A stretch of DNA of 64,000 bases, from contig NZ_CP111036.1 of the NCBI RefSeq assembly GCF_026248685.1, positions 1,612,001 to 1,676,000 of the forward strand, given 5' to 3'. Below, piece by piece: positions 52,570-61,244 of this stretch. The notes beneath the pieces are model-generated. The model searched no databases. It saw nothing but the letters and a program-made list of their open reading frames with translations, and was not told the DNA's origin. The DNA comes from Haladaptatus caseinilyticus (GTDB lineage Archaea > Halobacteriota > Halobacteria > Halobacteriales > Haladaptataceae). Numbering within the stretch: the stretch's first letter is position 1; each line of letters begins with the position of its first letter. The position numbers and the translations under genes are program-made.

Positions 52570-52968
52570 ATGTCGAACTCCCCCGCTTCACTGGAACTGA
52601 AACTCTTCGGACGAAGGGACGCGTCGGTGACTGCCATTGTCGTCGGCGTCATGCTGGCGTTTTTCGTTTCACGACAGGTCGCCACGACGAATTCGTACCT
52701 GTCCATCGAACGGTCACTTCCGACGTACGACGGTACTATTTCCGGACCGTTTGCGGTCATGGCCGCCGTCCTCGTCACGCTCGCCGCGCTGAGCACGTAC
52801 TTCGGAGCTGGTATGATTCCCGCGATACATCTCACCGGGGGACCGGTGTTCGGTTGGGCGATCATCCACCGAGCGAGCCCTATCACACCCCCGTACGCGT
52901 CCACGTTCCCCCTCGAAATGGTCATCCTGTACGGCGGTATTTTCGGGGTGACGGGCTACCTCCTCTGA
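52570..52968 (+). CDS. Hypothetical haloarchaeal membrane protein
   Basis: 132 residues. Three or four hydrophobic segments: AIVVGVMLAFFVSRQV, GPFAVMAAVLVTLAALSTYFGAG, HLTGGPVFGWAIIH and FPLEMVILYGGIFGVTGYLL. No soluble domain and no recognised family. An inverted repeat lies in its promoter. It converges with the S9 peptidase gene. Confidence 0.62.
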   Translation: MSNSPASLELKLFGRRDASVTAIVVGVMLAFFVSRQVATTNSYLSIERSLPTYDGTISGPFAVMAAVLVTLAALSTYFGAGMIPAIHLTGGPVFGWAIIHRASPITPPYASTFPLEMVILYGGIFGVTGYLL

Positions 52969-53040
52969 CGAATGCTTCGAAGGACGGCTCCCCCCATCAA
53001 CCCCGCTTCGACGGCTGTATAGAACGGGTGCGTCCTCGTT

Positions 53041-54846
53041 TTAGACGTACTTCTCCAAGAATTCCGCCGTTTTGGTGTATGCCTCGATTCTGTTTTCGAG
53101 TTTCGAAAAACCGTGCCCCTCGTCCGGGAAGACCAGTTTTTCGACGGGGACGTCCTGTGTTTTCGCTTCCTCCACGATTTGTTCGGCTTCGCCAACCGGC
53201 ACACGAGGGTCGTTCGCACCGTGGAGGACGAGCAGTGGAGCTTCGATGTTCCGAATGTTGTTGATCGGACTGATCGATTCCAAAAACTCGCGGTCGTCGG
53301 ACAGCGACCCGTATTCGGCTTCGCGGAGCTTTCGCCGCCAATCACCCGTGTTTTCGAGGAACGTGACGAAGTTGGCGATACCGACGATGTCCACCCCGGC
53401 GGCCCATCGATCGGGATACTCCGTCAGCGCTGCGAGAACCATGAACCCTCCGTACGAGCCGCCCATGGCGACGATTCGGTCGGGATCCACGACACGCTGG
53501 TCGTGCAACCACTCGACGCCCGCTTCGATGTCGGCGACTGAATCCATCCGGTTTTCCACGTCGTCTAGATGTGTGTACTCCTTGCCGTAGCCGGACGATC
53601 CGCGGACGTTCGGCTCGAAGTAGGCGTAGCCACGGTTCAGAAAATACTGTTTGGTCGGGCTAAACGAGGGACGGCGCTGTGATTCGGGCCCGCCGTGGAT
53701 GTCCACGATGACCGGCGTTTCACCGGCGTTCGCCCCGTCCGGTATCGAGAAGAACGCCGGAATTTTCCGCCCATCGAAACTCTCGAAATGGACGAGTTTC
53801 GGGGAAACGAAGGTTTTCGGCGGGATTCCGGCGGTCGATGCCGCGGTCCAGCGTTCCGCTTCACCCGTCTCGGTTTCGACGACGTAGACGTTGGTGTTGT
53901 TCGTGCTCCCGGTGACCGTGATGGCGAATCGGTCCGCGTTAGGGTCGAAGCTGACGCCGCCAGCAACCCCCCGAGGTAGGTTCGGCGTCGGAAACTCGCG
54001 GATGGTCGTTTCGCCGGTCAACTCCCCGACCGTGAGTTCCGTGTATCCGTCTTCGTTGCGCGAGTAGACGAGTCTCCCCGACTCTTCGTCCAACGCGACG
54101 CCATCGACGTTCCAGTTACCGCCCTCCGCTACGGTTTCGATGTCGCCCCTGTCGAGGTCGAGTCGTGCGAGGTACATCGTATCGCTTCCCTCGTCCGTGA
54201 CGAGATAGAGTGCGTCACCGTCCGGCCCCCAGTTGACGCCTTGATAACGGACGTTCCCCTCGTGGGGCGTCACGTGTTCGAGTTCGCCAGATTCGATATC
54301 GAGAGTATATAGGTCCTGGTCGAACGAGGATTGTGCTTCGACTACGACGAGTTGATTGTCATCGGGGCTCCATCCAGCGAGTGACAGCCAGCCGTCGCCC
54401 TCGTACACCATCTCGGCTTCATCTCCAGTTGCGTCCCGATCTTGGACGTACACGTCGAAAACCGCGTCCTCGCGTCGGTTCGACGTGAACGCGAACTGCG
54501 ATCCGTCCGAGTTCCAGCCGCCCCAACGATGTTTCGCATCGGGCATTTCCGTGAGTGCGGTGATGGTTTCGCCGTCCCCGTCGAGGCGGAAGAACTGTTC
54601 ACGCTCGTTCCCCCCTTCGTCCATGCCGAACGCGAGTTCGTCCCGTTCCGGTGACCACGTGGCGAACGTGATGCGTTCGTCGTCGAACGTGAGTTGCGTG
54701 GGCCAGGTTCGTGGTTCGTCCATCTGCCACACTTGTGGGACACCGGTCGTATTCAGCAGGAAACTCAGTTTGTCACCGTCCGGGCCGAAGGAGGCACTGT
54801 GTGCACTCCGAACGTTCAGATACCGCTCGAAATCATACGTACTCAT
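53041..54846 (-). CDS. S9-family (acylaminoacyl/prolyl oligopeptidase-like) peptidase
   Basis: 601 residues from the ATG at 54846. The N-terminal beta-propeller (about residues 15-340) shows WD-like repeats such as LSLAGWSPDDNQLVVVEA. The C-terminal alpha/beta hydrolase carries the catalytic triad: Ser in GGSYGGFM, Asp in HGANDPRVP, His in PDEGHGFSK; the oxyanion segment is DIHGGPESQ. No signal peptide, so cytoplasmic. An 11-residue in-frame extension upstream (to 54879) lacks conservation. Confidence 0.92.
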   Translation of the reverse strand: MSTYDFERYLNVRSAHSASFGPDGDKLSFLLNTTGVPQVWQMDEPRTWPTQLTFDDERITFATWSPERDELAFGMDEGGNEREQFFRLDGDGETITALTEMPDAKHRWGGWNSDGSQFAFTSNRREDAVFDVYVQDRDATGDEAEMVYEGDGWLSLAGWSPDDNQLVVVEAQSSFDQDLYTLDIESGELEHVTPHEGNVRYQGVNWGPDGDALYLVTDEGSDTMYLARLDLDRGDIETVAEGGNWNVDGVALDEESGRLVYSRNEDGYTELTVGELTGETTIREFPTPNLPRGVAGGVSFDPNADRFAITVTGSTNNTNVYVVETETGEAERWTAASTAGIPPKTFVSPKLVHFESFDGRKIPAFFSIPDGANAGETPVIVDIHGGPESQRRPSFSPTKQYFLNRGYAYFEPNVRGSSGYGKEYTHLDDVENRMDSVADIEAGVEWLHDQRVVDPDRIVAMGGSYGGFMVLAALTEYPDRWAAGVDIVGIANFVTFLENTGDWRRKLREAEYGSLSDDREFLESISPINNIRNIEAPLLVLHGANDPRVPVGEAEQIVEEAKTQDVPVEKLVFPDEGHGFSKLENRIEAYTKTAEFLEKYV

Positions 54847-54965
54847 TGCCATTTCCTTCCCATGCAGGTGTGAAAGCATTTTGGTAAGCGGTAGCTATCG
54901 GCACCCGATATCAACTGCCGCATTGGTAACAAAAATTATATTTCATTGTACTTAAAGAACGGAGA

Positions 54966-54986
54966 TACAAAGCCACAGACTTTGTA
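54966..54986. promoter_or_regulatory. Perfect 7-7-7 inverted repeat in the S9 peptidase/HalOD1 divergent region
   Basis: TACAAAG (54966-54972) and CTTTGTA (54980-54986) are separated by 7 bp. It lies 40 bp before the HalOD1 ATG and about 120 bp from the peptidase start, in an AT-rich promoter stretch. It has the same geometry as the dyad at 47507-47527 but a different sequence. Confidence 0.4.
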
Positions 54987-55026
54987 GAATCGATATCTTG
55001 ATTTGATATACGATACGTGATATAAT

Positions 55027-55359
55027 ATGGATGTGACATCTCGGAACTCGAACACTAATTCGGATCTGATACATCAATTCTCGTTTGCCGAGGGGGAGAC
55101 GGATAGTATCGTCGTTACCGTGAGCGAGGCCGTTTCTAGCGTTACCGATACGCCCATAGAAGAGATGCCACCGCTGCAAGAAACCGTTGACTGCGACGCA
55201 CTCCAAGCGCTCATCGATTCGTTTCGTATCGACGACGACCCCGGTGTCGGGCAGGTACAGTTCCCGTTTTACGACTGTACGGTGCGCGTCGATACGACGG
55301 GAACTGTCCAGGTATACGACAACCAACGTCGATTCACTCCCGATGGTTCCGGGTGTTAG
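55027..55359 (+). CDS. Stand-alone HalOD1 output-domain protein
   Basis: 110 residues. After a polar N-terminus (about 15 residues), SIVVTVSEAVSSVTDTPIEEMPPLQETVDCDALQALIDSF and QVQFPFYDCTVRVDTTGTVQVYD match the HalOD1 domain, a haloarchaeal module often found at the end of signalling proteins. No receiver or kinase domain is attached. Its stop overlaps the next frame. Confidence 0.75.
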   Translation: MDVTSRNSNTNSDLIHQFSFAEGETDSIVVTVSEAVSSVTDTPIEEMPPLQETVDCDALQALIDSFRIDDDPGVGQVQFPFYDCTVRVDTTGTVQVYDNQRRFTPDGSGC

Positions 55360-55547
55360 TTGTGACGAGTGAAATAGACCTCCTTTCGTTGGACGAGTTC
55401 GAAAAACAGCTCGGCGAACTGATCGAAGTAAGTGCCCGGAACGGAATCCGGTTCGACCGTTCGTGGACGTTCCGTCGTCCCAACGGCGACACCCCGGACG
55501 TGATGGTGGAAATCACACGTTTACGGGACAGTCCCGACGACTCCTGA
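55353..55547 (+). CDS. Small acidic/basic hypothetical protein overlapping HalOD1
   Basis: 64 residues from GTG 55353, or 61 from GTG 55362 (VTSEIDLLSLDEFEKQLGEL). The first start overlaps the HalOD1 stop by 7 bp, which suggests translational coupling. It carries a helix with EFEKQLGELIEVSARNGI and a strand-rich C-terminus. Family not recognised; it may be a partner of HalOD1. Confidence 0.55.
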   Translation: MLVVTSEIDLLSLDEFEKQLGELIEVSARNGIRFDRSWTFRRPNGDTPDVMVEITRLRDSPDDS

Positions 55548-55639
55548 GTCGGTAACGCGACCGTTCGCCTTTCGTAGTTGCCGTTACTGCCCTGTATCTG
55601 GCACATAACAAAATCCCCTGCGTGTGACCGGCAGTCGCT

Positions 55640-56107
55640 ATGCACGTTGTCAACAACGCACGGCGAGCGGCAGCGGTCGTCGTCGTCTGCTTGCTCGTCG
55701 CCGGAAGCGGAGTCGTTACTGACGTGAAAGGCGGCCACGCTACGCCCGAAACCAACGCACCGACAGATACAATCGAGCACTCTAGCGCCCCTGATCGGAC
55801 CGCGGGTGAGGACCTTCGAGTCGAATTCGACAACTGCTCTGCCGTATCCGTGTACGGATCGGCGGAGCGTGTCGCCGTCGGTACGACGTGGTTCGCTTCG
55901 GACGGCGTGGCAACGTCGTACTTCGAGTACGGCCCAGTGAACGGCACGACGGACGTGACACCGCCGAATCAGGGCAAAGCCGGAACGCTCGTCACCTACG
56001 TCAGAGTGTACGACGACCACCAAGCGACGCCGGTTCTCAGTCGTCGCCACCCGAACGCAACCGCCTGTCACCGACGTATCGACTCGGGTAACTCGAGCGA
56101 CCGATAG
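55640..56107 (+). CDS. Putative secreted protein
   Basis: 155 residues. An N-terminal stretch ARRAAAVVVVCLLVAGSGVVTDV looks like a Sec signal peptide or anchor. The rest is beta-rich, with Tyr/Thr-rich segments (YGSAERVAVGTTWFASDG, FEYGPVNGTTDVTPP) and two N-glycosylation sequons (NGT, NSS). A long frame on the opposite strand exists, but it lacks hydrophobic or domain signals. Function unknown. Confidence 0.5.
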   Translation: MHVVNNARRAAAVVVVCLLVAGSGVVTDVKGGHATPETNAPTDTIEHSSAPDRTAGEDLRVEFDNCSAVSVYGSAERVAVGTTWFASDGVATSYFEYGPVNGTTDVTPPNQGKAGTLVTYVRVYDDHQATPVLSRRHPNATACHRRIDSGNSSDR

Positions 56108-56371
56108 TCCCGCATCGACGCGCTCCGAACGGACGGTAACGAAGATGTAATGCCGACATTTTTGATCCCGGACATCATGGTAACGCTCGGTTGAATCGAC
56201 GGCGCAGTACAGTACGCAGCGTAATCGTCGTGTCCTTCCATCGACGGCGTAATTCTCGGTTTGTCCGTCGGGGGATCGTTCATACGGAATGGATATCATT
56301 GGCTACGGACTGAACGGAGTTGCTGATTTATGCGGATAGTTGGCGTGCGGATAGTATCAGGGGGGAGAGGA

Positions 56372-56971
56372 ATGAACACGACACGAACCAGAGAGCGCCC
56401 CGACCAGACACGATCACGCGCGTTCTCAAAGCAGGAGGTGTACGATGCGGTAAAAAATCTTCGTCGCAGATACGTTCTGTACTATCTCAATCGGGAAGAG
56501 CGACCCATCGAATTGGGGGAACTCGCCGAGCGAATCGCGGCGTGGGAGAACAACATCGACGTCGATCAGGTATCCCCGGAGCAGCGAAAGTCGGTGTACA
56601 GCGCGCTGTACCAGACGCATCTCCCGAAGCTGGAGAACATCGGTATCGTCACCTACAATCGCGAGTCGAAACAGGTGTCCTTCACTGATGGGGCACAGAA
56701 CTTCGAGCTGTACCTTGCGACGGATTCACAGACGACGGTCCCGTGGCACAAACTGTACGTCGCCCTCTCGGGAGTCAGTGCAGCACTCGTCGTCCTCGGA
56801 TGGGCCGGAATCATCCCGCTTTCCGGCTTTCAGATCGCGGTGTTCGTGCTGATGCTGTTCGGGATTACGGCGTTCGCGCATTTCTACGACCGACACAGTT
56901 GGCAGAGACGATTTCAGGGTGCGACACCCGACCTCGCGTTAGAGTTCGGCGATAGTCGTCGGTTCCAATGA
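56372..56971 (+). CDS. DUF7344-type HTH protein with two C-terminal membrane spans
   Basis: 199 residues from the ATG at 56372, behind GGGGGAGAGG. The N-terminal wHTH (AFSKQEVYDAVKNLRRRYVLYYLNREERPIELGELAERIA, YSALYQTHLPKLENIGIVTYN) matches DUF7344 haloarchaeal regulators. Two transmembrane segments (KLYVALSGVSAALVVLGWAG and FQIAVFVLMLFGITAFAHF) anchor it. It may be a membrane-tethered regulator. It is 37 bp before the GT4 gene on the same strand. Confidence 0.78.
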   Translation: MNTTRTRERPDQTRSRAFSKQEVYDAVKNLRRRYVLYYLNREERPIELGELAERIAAWENNIDVDQVSPEQRKSVYSALYQTHLPKLENIGIVTYNRESKQVSFTDGAQNFELYLATDSQTTVPWHKLYVALSGVSAALVVLGWAGIIPLSGFQIAVFVLMLFGITAFAHFYDRHSWQRRFQGATPDLALEFGDSRRFQ

Positions 56972-57008
56972 AAGAAGACTTTTACTAACTCGTTTCGTGG
57001 CGGCAGGT

Positions 57009-58085
57009 ATGCGCGTCGCGTTCGTCGCCGAGGTGACGGCTCAACACGAGGAAACGGGGGCAACTCGCCGACTTCGTCGTACTGCAGAACTCCTCGCTAC
57101 CCGTGGCTACGAGGTGACTATTTTCTGTGCCCAGTGGTGGGACGGTGAGCATGAGTCGTTCGAGCAGACGGACGTGACGTACCGTGCAGTGACGACTGAT
57201 CCCCCCCGAAAGACACCATCGCGACGCTTCGCGCTCTCGCTCCCCGGCGAACTCCGACGAATGAGGCCAGACGTGATTCACGCCACAGCGGTTCCAAAGC
57301 ACGTTCTGGCGGCGAAAACGGCGAGCAAGTTCGCACGCGCTCCGCTCGTCGTGGACTGGTACGAGGTACCGCCTGCCGGTGCTGGCACTGCCTCGAAATC
57401 GCTCCGAATGGCCGCTCGCGCACCGGACGAGGTCATCACGCCGTCGGAGACGGTCAAAACCCGTATCCGGGAACTCGGTGCGAGTAGCGACGACGTGCGC
57501 GTCATTCCGAACAGTATCGACGTGGACGCAATCCACAACGCACAGGTGGTCGATGGCGCGGATATCGTCTACTCCCGGCGTCTCGACGAAGATGCGAACT
57601 TGGAGAGTCTCCTGCTCGCGCTGGCCGAACTACGCGACAGAGGATGGCATGCGGTCGTCATCGGGGATGGTCCCACGCGCAAGCAGTACGAACGACAGGT
57701 CGCCGACCTCCGCATCGAGGACCGCGTCGAATTCACCGGTGCACAACCCCCCGAAAAGCGAGTTCCCGTGTTCCGTGGGGCGAACGTCTACGTTCAAACG
57801 GCCCGAAAGGAAGCGTTCCCGACCGATCTCCTTCGCGCGCTGGCATGCGGTTGTGCTGGTGTCATGGAGTACCACGTCGAATCGAGTGCACACGAACTGG
57901 TCGAACGCGAGGAACGAACGTTCCGAACGACCAGCGAGCAGGAACTCACCGACGCGCTTCGGTCGGCCGCCGACCTGCCGGAACTCACGGAGAACGATGC
58001 GTTCGAAAAATACGGTCATCGACCCGTGTTGGAGCAGTATCTCGATTGCTACCGGGACGTTCGGGATTCGTTCGGATTTTTCTAA
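57009..58085 (+). CDS. Glycosyltransferase family 4
   Basis: 358 residues from the ATG at 57009. Rossmann-like GT-B protein: MRVAFVAEVTAQHEETGATRRLRRTAELL, RPDVIHATAVPKHVLAA, VIPNSIDVDAI, VVIGDGPTRKQYERQVADL, then RVEFTGAQPPEKRVPVFRGANVYVQTARKEAFPTDLLRALACGC (EAFP in place of the E-x7-E motif). It adds sugars to lipids, proteins or polysaccharide; acceptor unknown. It follows DUF7344 and precedes an ABC-2 pair. Confidence 0.85.
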   Translation: MRVAFVAEVTAQHEETGATRRLRRTAELLATRGYEVTIFCAQWWDGEHESFEQTDVTYRAVTTDPPRKTPSRRFALSLPGELRRMRPDVIHATAVPKHVLAAKTASKFARAPLVVDWYEVPPAGAGTASKSLRMAARAPDEVITPSETVKTRIRELGASSDDVRVIPNSIDVDAIHNAQVVDGADIVYSRRLDEDANLESLLLALAELRDRGWHAVVIGDGPTRKQYERQVADLRIEDRVEFTGAQPPEKRVPVFRGANVYVQTARKEAFPTDLLRALACGCAGVMEYHVESSAHELVEREERTFRTTSEQELTDALRSAADLPELTENDAFEKYGHRPVLEQYLDCYRDVRDSFGFF

Positions 58086-58141
58086 CCTCGTTCGTCCCGT
58101 TTTTAGACGTTACAGCGGCTGAGAGTAGCACTCAGTGCATG

Positions 58142-58170
58142 TTTATATAGTAATCGTGCGTATAAATTGT
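58142..58170 (+). promoter_or_regulatory. Promoter of the second ABC-2 operon
   Basis: TATA box tttatata (58142-58149), 22-29 bp before the ATG at 58171, indicates leaderless translation. A perfect 11-bp palindrome GCACT-C-AGTGC (58128-58138) lies over the BRE position. Confidence 0.5.
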
Positions 58171-59106
58171 ATGGTCGCTATTGAGTTAAACAGTGTAACC
58201 AAACGGTTCGGAGATGTAACTGCACTCCGGGACGTCACCCTCGTGGTGAAGGATGGGGAAATCTTCGGCTTCCTCGGTCCCAACGGCGCGGGGAAATCCA
58301 CGACTATCGATATCCTGCTCGATTTCGTCCGCCCGACGTCGGGGACCGCAAGCGTTCTCGGCTTCGACGCCCAGAGCGAGAGCCTCGACGTTCACGAGCG
58401 CGTCGGCGTCCTGCCTGACGGCTACCACCTCTACGACCGATTGACGGGCCGACAACACGTCGAGTTCGCGATTCGATCGAAGGGCGCGGACGACGACCCG
58501 GAGGCGATCCTTGAGCGCGTCGGCATCGCGGATGCCGCCGACAGGAAAACCGGCGGCTACTCGAAAGGGATGAAACAACGGCTCGTCCTCGGGATGGCAC
58601 TCGTCGGGAAACCGGATCTGCTCATCCTCGACGAGCCATCGACCGGACTCGATCCGAAGGGTGCCCGCGAGATGCGCGAGATAATCATGGAAGAACGCGA
58701 CCGCGGTGCGACCGTGTTCTTCTCCAGTCACATCTTGGAGCAAGTCGAAGCGGTCTGTGACCGCGTCGGTATCCTGATGGGCGGCGAACTCGTCGCCGTG
58801 GACACCATCGAGGGACTGCGAAGCGCGGTCAGCACCGAGCAGACGCTCTCGATCACCACCGACCGGCCGATCGACGAGCGAACGCTCGATGCGGTTCGTG
58901 CAGTCGAGGGCGTTTCGCGGGCAACTGCGGCGGACACGGCGGTCGCCGTGACGCTCGAATCCCGCTCGAAATCGGCGGTGTTGAACGCTCTCGAAGCACG
59001 GGGCGTAACAGTCGAAGACTTCAGCACCGAAGAAGCCTCGCTGGAGGAACTGTTCATGGCCTACACGGCCGATAACACGACCGGCAAAACGGCGGTGTCA
59101 GCATGA
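58171..59106 (+). CDS. ABC transporter ATP-binding protein
   Basis: 311 residues from the ATG at 58171. Walker A GPNGAGKST, signature YSKGMKQRLVL, Walker B LLILDEPSTGLDP, His loop SSHILEQV, then a DUF4162-like domain (SLEELFMAYTAD). Close paralogue of the two ATPases at 48.4-51.2 kb. Its stop overlaps the permease start by 4 bp. Confidence 0.93.
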   Translation: MVAIELNSVTKRFGDVTALRDVTLVVKDGEIFGFLGPNGAGKSTTIDILLDFVRPTSGTASVLGFDAQSESLDVHERVGVLPDGYHLYDRLTGRQHVEFAIRSKGADDDPEAILERVGIADAADRKTGGYSKGMKQRLVLGMALVGKPDLLILDEPSTGLDPKGAREMREIIMEERDRGATVFFSSHILEQVEAVCDRVGILMGGELVAVDTIEGLRSAVSTEQTLSITTDRPIDERTLDAVRAVEGVSRATAADTAVAVTLESRSKSAVLNALEARGVTVEDFSTEEASLEELFMAYTADNTTGKTAVSA

Positions 59107-59948
59107 GCTGGGCCGTCGTCGCGCGCAAGGATTTCCAGGACGCGCGTCTATCGAAGTCACTCTGGGCGCTCTCGGCGCTGTTCGTCCTCTTCGCGGCAGG
59201 GATGGCGTACATCTACGCCGAACTCCCCGCACTCGGGGGCGAAGCCGGAGAACTCTCCGCACTCGGATTGATCTTCTTCCTCGCCGCCCCCGCGACCCTG
59301 TTCGTTTCCATCACGGCGGTCGTCGTCGCGGCGAAATCCCTCGCTGGCGAACGCGAAAGCGGGAGCATGAAACTCCTGCTCTCGTACCCACACACTCGTC
59401 GAGACGTGGTTCTCGGGAAGGTCGCCGGCCGTGCCGTCGTCCTTGCGCTCCCCATCGTCATCGGGTTCGCCGTGGCGGCAATAGTGGTGCTTGCCAAGTA
59501 TGCCACCTTCACGCCGGTCGATTACGTGGTGTTCGTCCTGCTGACGGTACTGTACGCCGTCGCCTACATCAGCCTCGTTGTCGGACTCTCGGCCACGACC
59601 GACTCGGGAACCCGTGCAACCGCGATGGCGGTCGGACTGTTCGTCGTCCTCGAACTCCTCTGGGACGTCGTGCCGCTCGGCGCGCTGTACCTACTTGAGG
59701 GCCGTCTCGTCCCGATTCAGGAGTACCCCAACTGGGCGTTGTTCCTGTCGGGACTGACCCCGAGTGCCGCCTACACGACCGCTATGGGTGCGGTGCTCCC
59801 TGAGTCACCTAATGCGGTTCTCGGTATCGGGCCTGCCGGTGACGTTCCGTTCTACCTCGCCGACTGGTTCGGCCTCGTGCTGTTGGTCGCGTGGACTGTC
59901 GTTCCGGTCAGTCTGGGATACCTCAGATTCCGTACTGCTGACCTCTGA
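59103..59948 (+). CDS. ABC-2 type permease
   Basis: 281 residues starting MSWAVVARKDFQDARLSKSLW. Six spans with the loop AGERESGSMKLLLSYPHTRRDVVLGKVAGRAVVLALP, paralogous to the permeases at 46.5-50.3 kb. Together with the overlapping ATPase it forms an exporter of unknown cargo. It ends 108 bp before the first M23 gene. Confidence 0.9.
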   Translation: MSWAVVARKDFQDARLSKSLWALSALFVLFAAGMAYIYAELPALGGEAGELSALGLIFFLAAPATLFVSITAVVVAAKSLAGERESGSMKLLLSYPHTRRDVVLGKVAGRAVVLALPIVIGFAVAAIVVLAKYATFTPVDYVVFVLLTVLYAVAYISLVVGLSATTDSGTRATAMAVGLFVVLELLWDVVPLGALYLLEGRLVPIQEYPNWALFLSGLTPSAAYTTAMGAVLPESPNAVLGIGPAGDVPFYLADWFGLVLLVAWTVVPVSLGYLRFRTADL

Positions 59949-60038
59949 CCCGACCATCCATCGGCAAAAAATATACTATTTCTTTCATATATTCCCATTT
60001 ATCCGCATTAGAAAAGTATTTTATTAACCAGAATACAT

Positions 60039-60048
60039 TATAATTTGC
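60039..60048 (+). promoter_or_regulatory. TATAATTTGC element of the first M23 gene
   Basis: TATAATTTGC sits 8 bp before the ATG, at 60039-60048. The identical 10-mer occurs 9 bp before the second M23 gene (61226-61235), which argues for shared control. Further upstream ttttatt at about 60020 may be the true TATA. Confidence 0.45.
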
Positions 60049-60056
60049 GAAAATTA

Positions 60057-61010
60057 ATGAACGAGAAAAATACACGACGAACTTTCCTGCGAGCCGTTGG
60101 CGCGACTGCGCTCACCGTTCCGACCATTGCCGCAACCGCCAGTGCGGCGTCCGACCAGTTCTACTGGCCAACGACCGGTGAGGTCACCTCCGGCTACTAC
60201 GACGACCGAGACGGTGGCACGCGAACCCACCGTGCCGTCGATATCGACTGGGAAACCGGACAGCCGGTTTACGCGGCACAATCCGGAACGGTGGCGTACG
60301 CGGACTACGCCAGCGGGTACGGCTATCACGTGAAAATCGACCACGAAGGTGGCTACCAGACGCGCTACGCGCATTGCCAATCGGACCTCAGAGTGTCCGA
60401 AGGGGAGTACGTTAGCCGCGGTCAGCACATCGCCGACCTCGGTGGCAGTGGCGGGTACGAACCGCACCTTCACTTCGACATCAAGCGGTACGGGGACTAC
60501 GTCTACGTTCCCGGTAGTCCCGGTGACTGGGTGGACAAGGACAACCCGATTCCGGAGGACTACCCCGGCCTCGGCGGCGGTAACGGCAGTTCGTACAGCT
60601 GGCCCGCCCGCGTCCGCGGAGACACCGGCGAGTCGGTATACTCGATCCAGTTCCTGCTCGAACACCACGGCTATGACCTCGCACACGACGGAAGCTACGG
60701 TCCGGAAACCGAGAGCACGGTCGAGAGCTTCCAGTCCGCGAACGGTCTCACCGTCGATGGGATGACCGGGCCGAACACGTGGAGTGAGCTCATCGTCTAC
60801 GTCACGAGTTCCAGTGACGATCCCTACTGGCCGACGTATGCCGTTCAGCATCAGCTGTACTACGACGAGGGGTACGACATCTCCGTGGACGGCTACTACG
60901 GCCCTGAAACCGAGAGCGCCATCGAGAGCTTCCAATCGAGTGCAGGGCTCACAGTCGACGGGATGGCTGGACCGAACACGTGGCAAGCGCTCGTCGATAT
61001 CGGCAACTGA
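60057..61010 (+). CDS. Tat-exported M23 peptidase with two peptidoglycan-binding domains
   Basis: 317 residues from the ATG at 60057. Residues 1-35 are a Tat signal (NTRRTFLRAVGATALTVP, then SAAS). Residues about 36-165 are a LytM/M23 domain with zinc ligands HRAVD (HxxxD) and HLH in EPHLHFD, and the catalytic His in RYAHCQS. A Gly-rich linker leads to two PG_binding_1 repeats (GPETESTVESFQSANGLTVDG and its second copy). M23 enzymes cut peptidoglycan cross-bridges; haloarchaea lack peptidoglycan, so an antibacterial or scavenging role is likely (inference). Confidence 0.88.
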   Translation: MNEKNTRRTFLRAVGATALTVPTIAATASAASDQFYWPTTGEVTSGYYDDRDGGTRTHRAVDIDWETGQPVYAAQSGTVAYADYASGYGYHVKIDHEGGYQTRYAHCQSDLRVSEGEYVSRGQHIADLGGSGGYEPHLHFDIKRYGDYVYVPGSPGDWVDKDNPIPEDYPGLGGGNGSSYSWPARVRGDTGESVYSIQFLLEHHGYDLAHDGSYGPETESTVESFQSANGLTVDGMTGPNTWSELIVYVTSSSDDPYWPTYAVQHQLYYDEGYDISVDGYYGPETESAIESFQSSAGLTVDGMAGPNTWQALVDIGN

Positions 61011-61225
61011 GAGAACAGTCGTTCTATGAAATCGATTCGTAGAACACGTTGTATCGATCGAGGAGTGGGATTTGTCCAAAAGTAAGCCGGTCCTTTCGGA
61101 CACCCGGAGCAGACTGAACTCCAATGTACGATTTTGCTCCTCAATTTATAATTCTTATTTGTTATTTACTAAATATAATTATTTCCCACAACTCTTAGAA
61201 AACTTTTTTATCTATTGATTTATGA

Positions 61226-61235
61226 TATAATTTGC
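61226..61235 (+). promoter_or_regulatory. TATAATTTGC element of the second M23 gene
   Basis: TATAATTTGC identical to 60039-60048, 9 bp before the ATG at 61245. The 234 bp between the two M23 genes is markedly AT-rich and contains no gene, so each has its own promoter. Confidence 0.45.
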
Positions 61236-61244
61236 AGATAAAAT

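Noticed and set aside
55334-56299. 321-codon minus-strand frame and a 71-codon frame at 56068-56283
   Set aside because: Opposite a putative secreted protein; no hydrophobic, domain or promoter support. Neither is certain, but the plus-strand gene has a signal peptide.
60054-61124. 356-codon minus-strand frame
   Set aside because: Antisense to the first M23 gene, whose domains are unambiguous.
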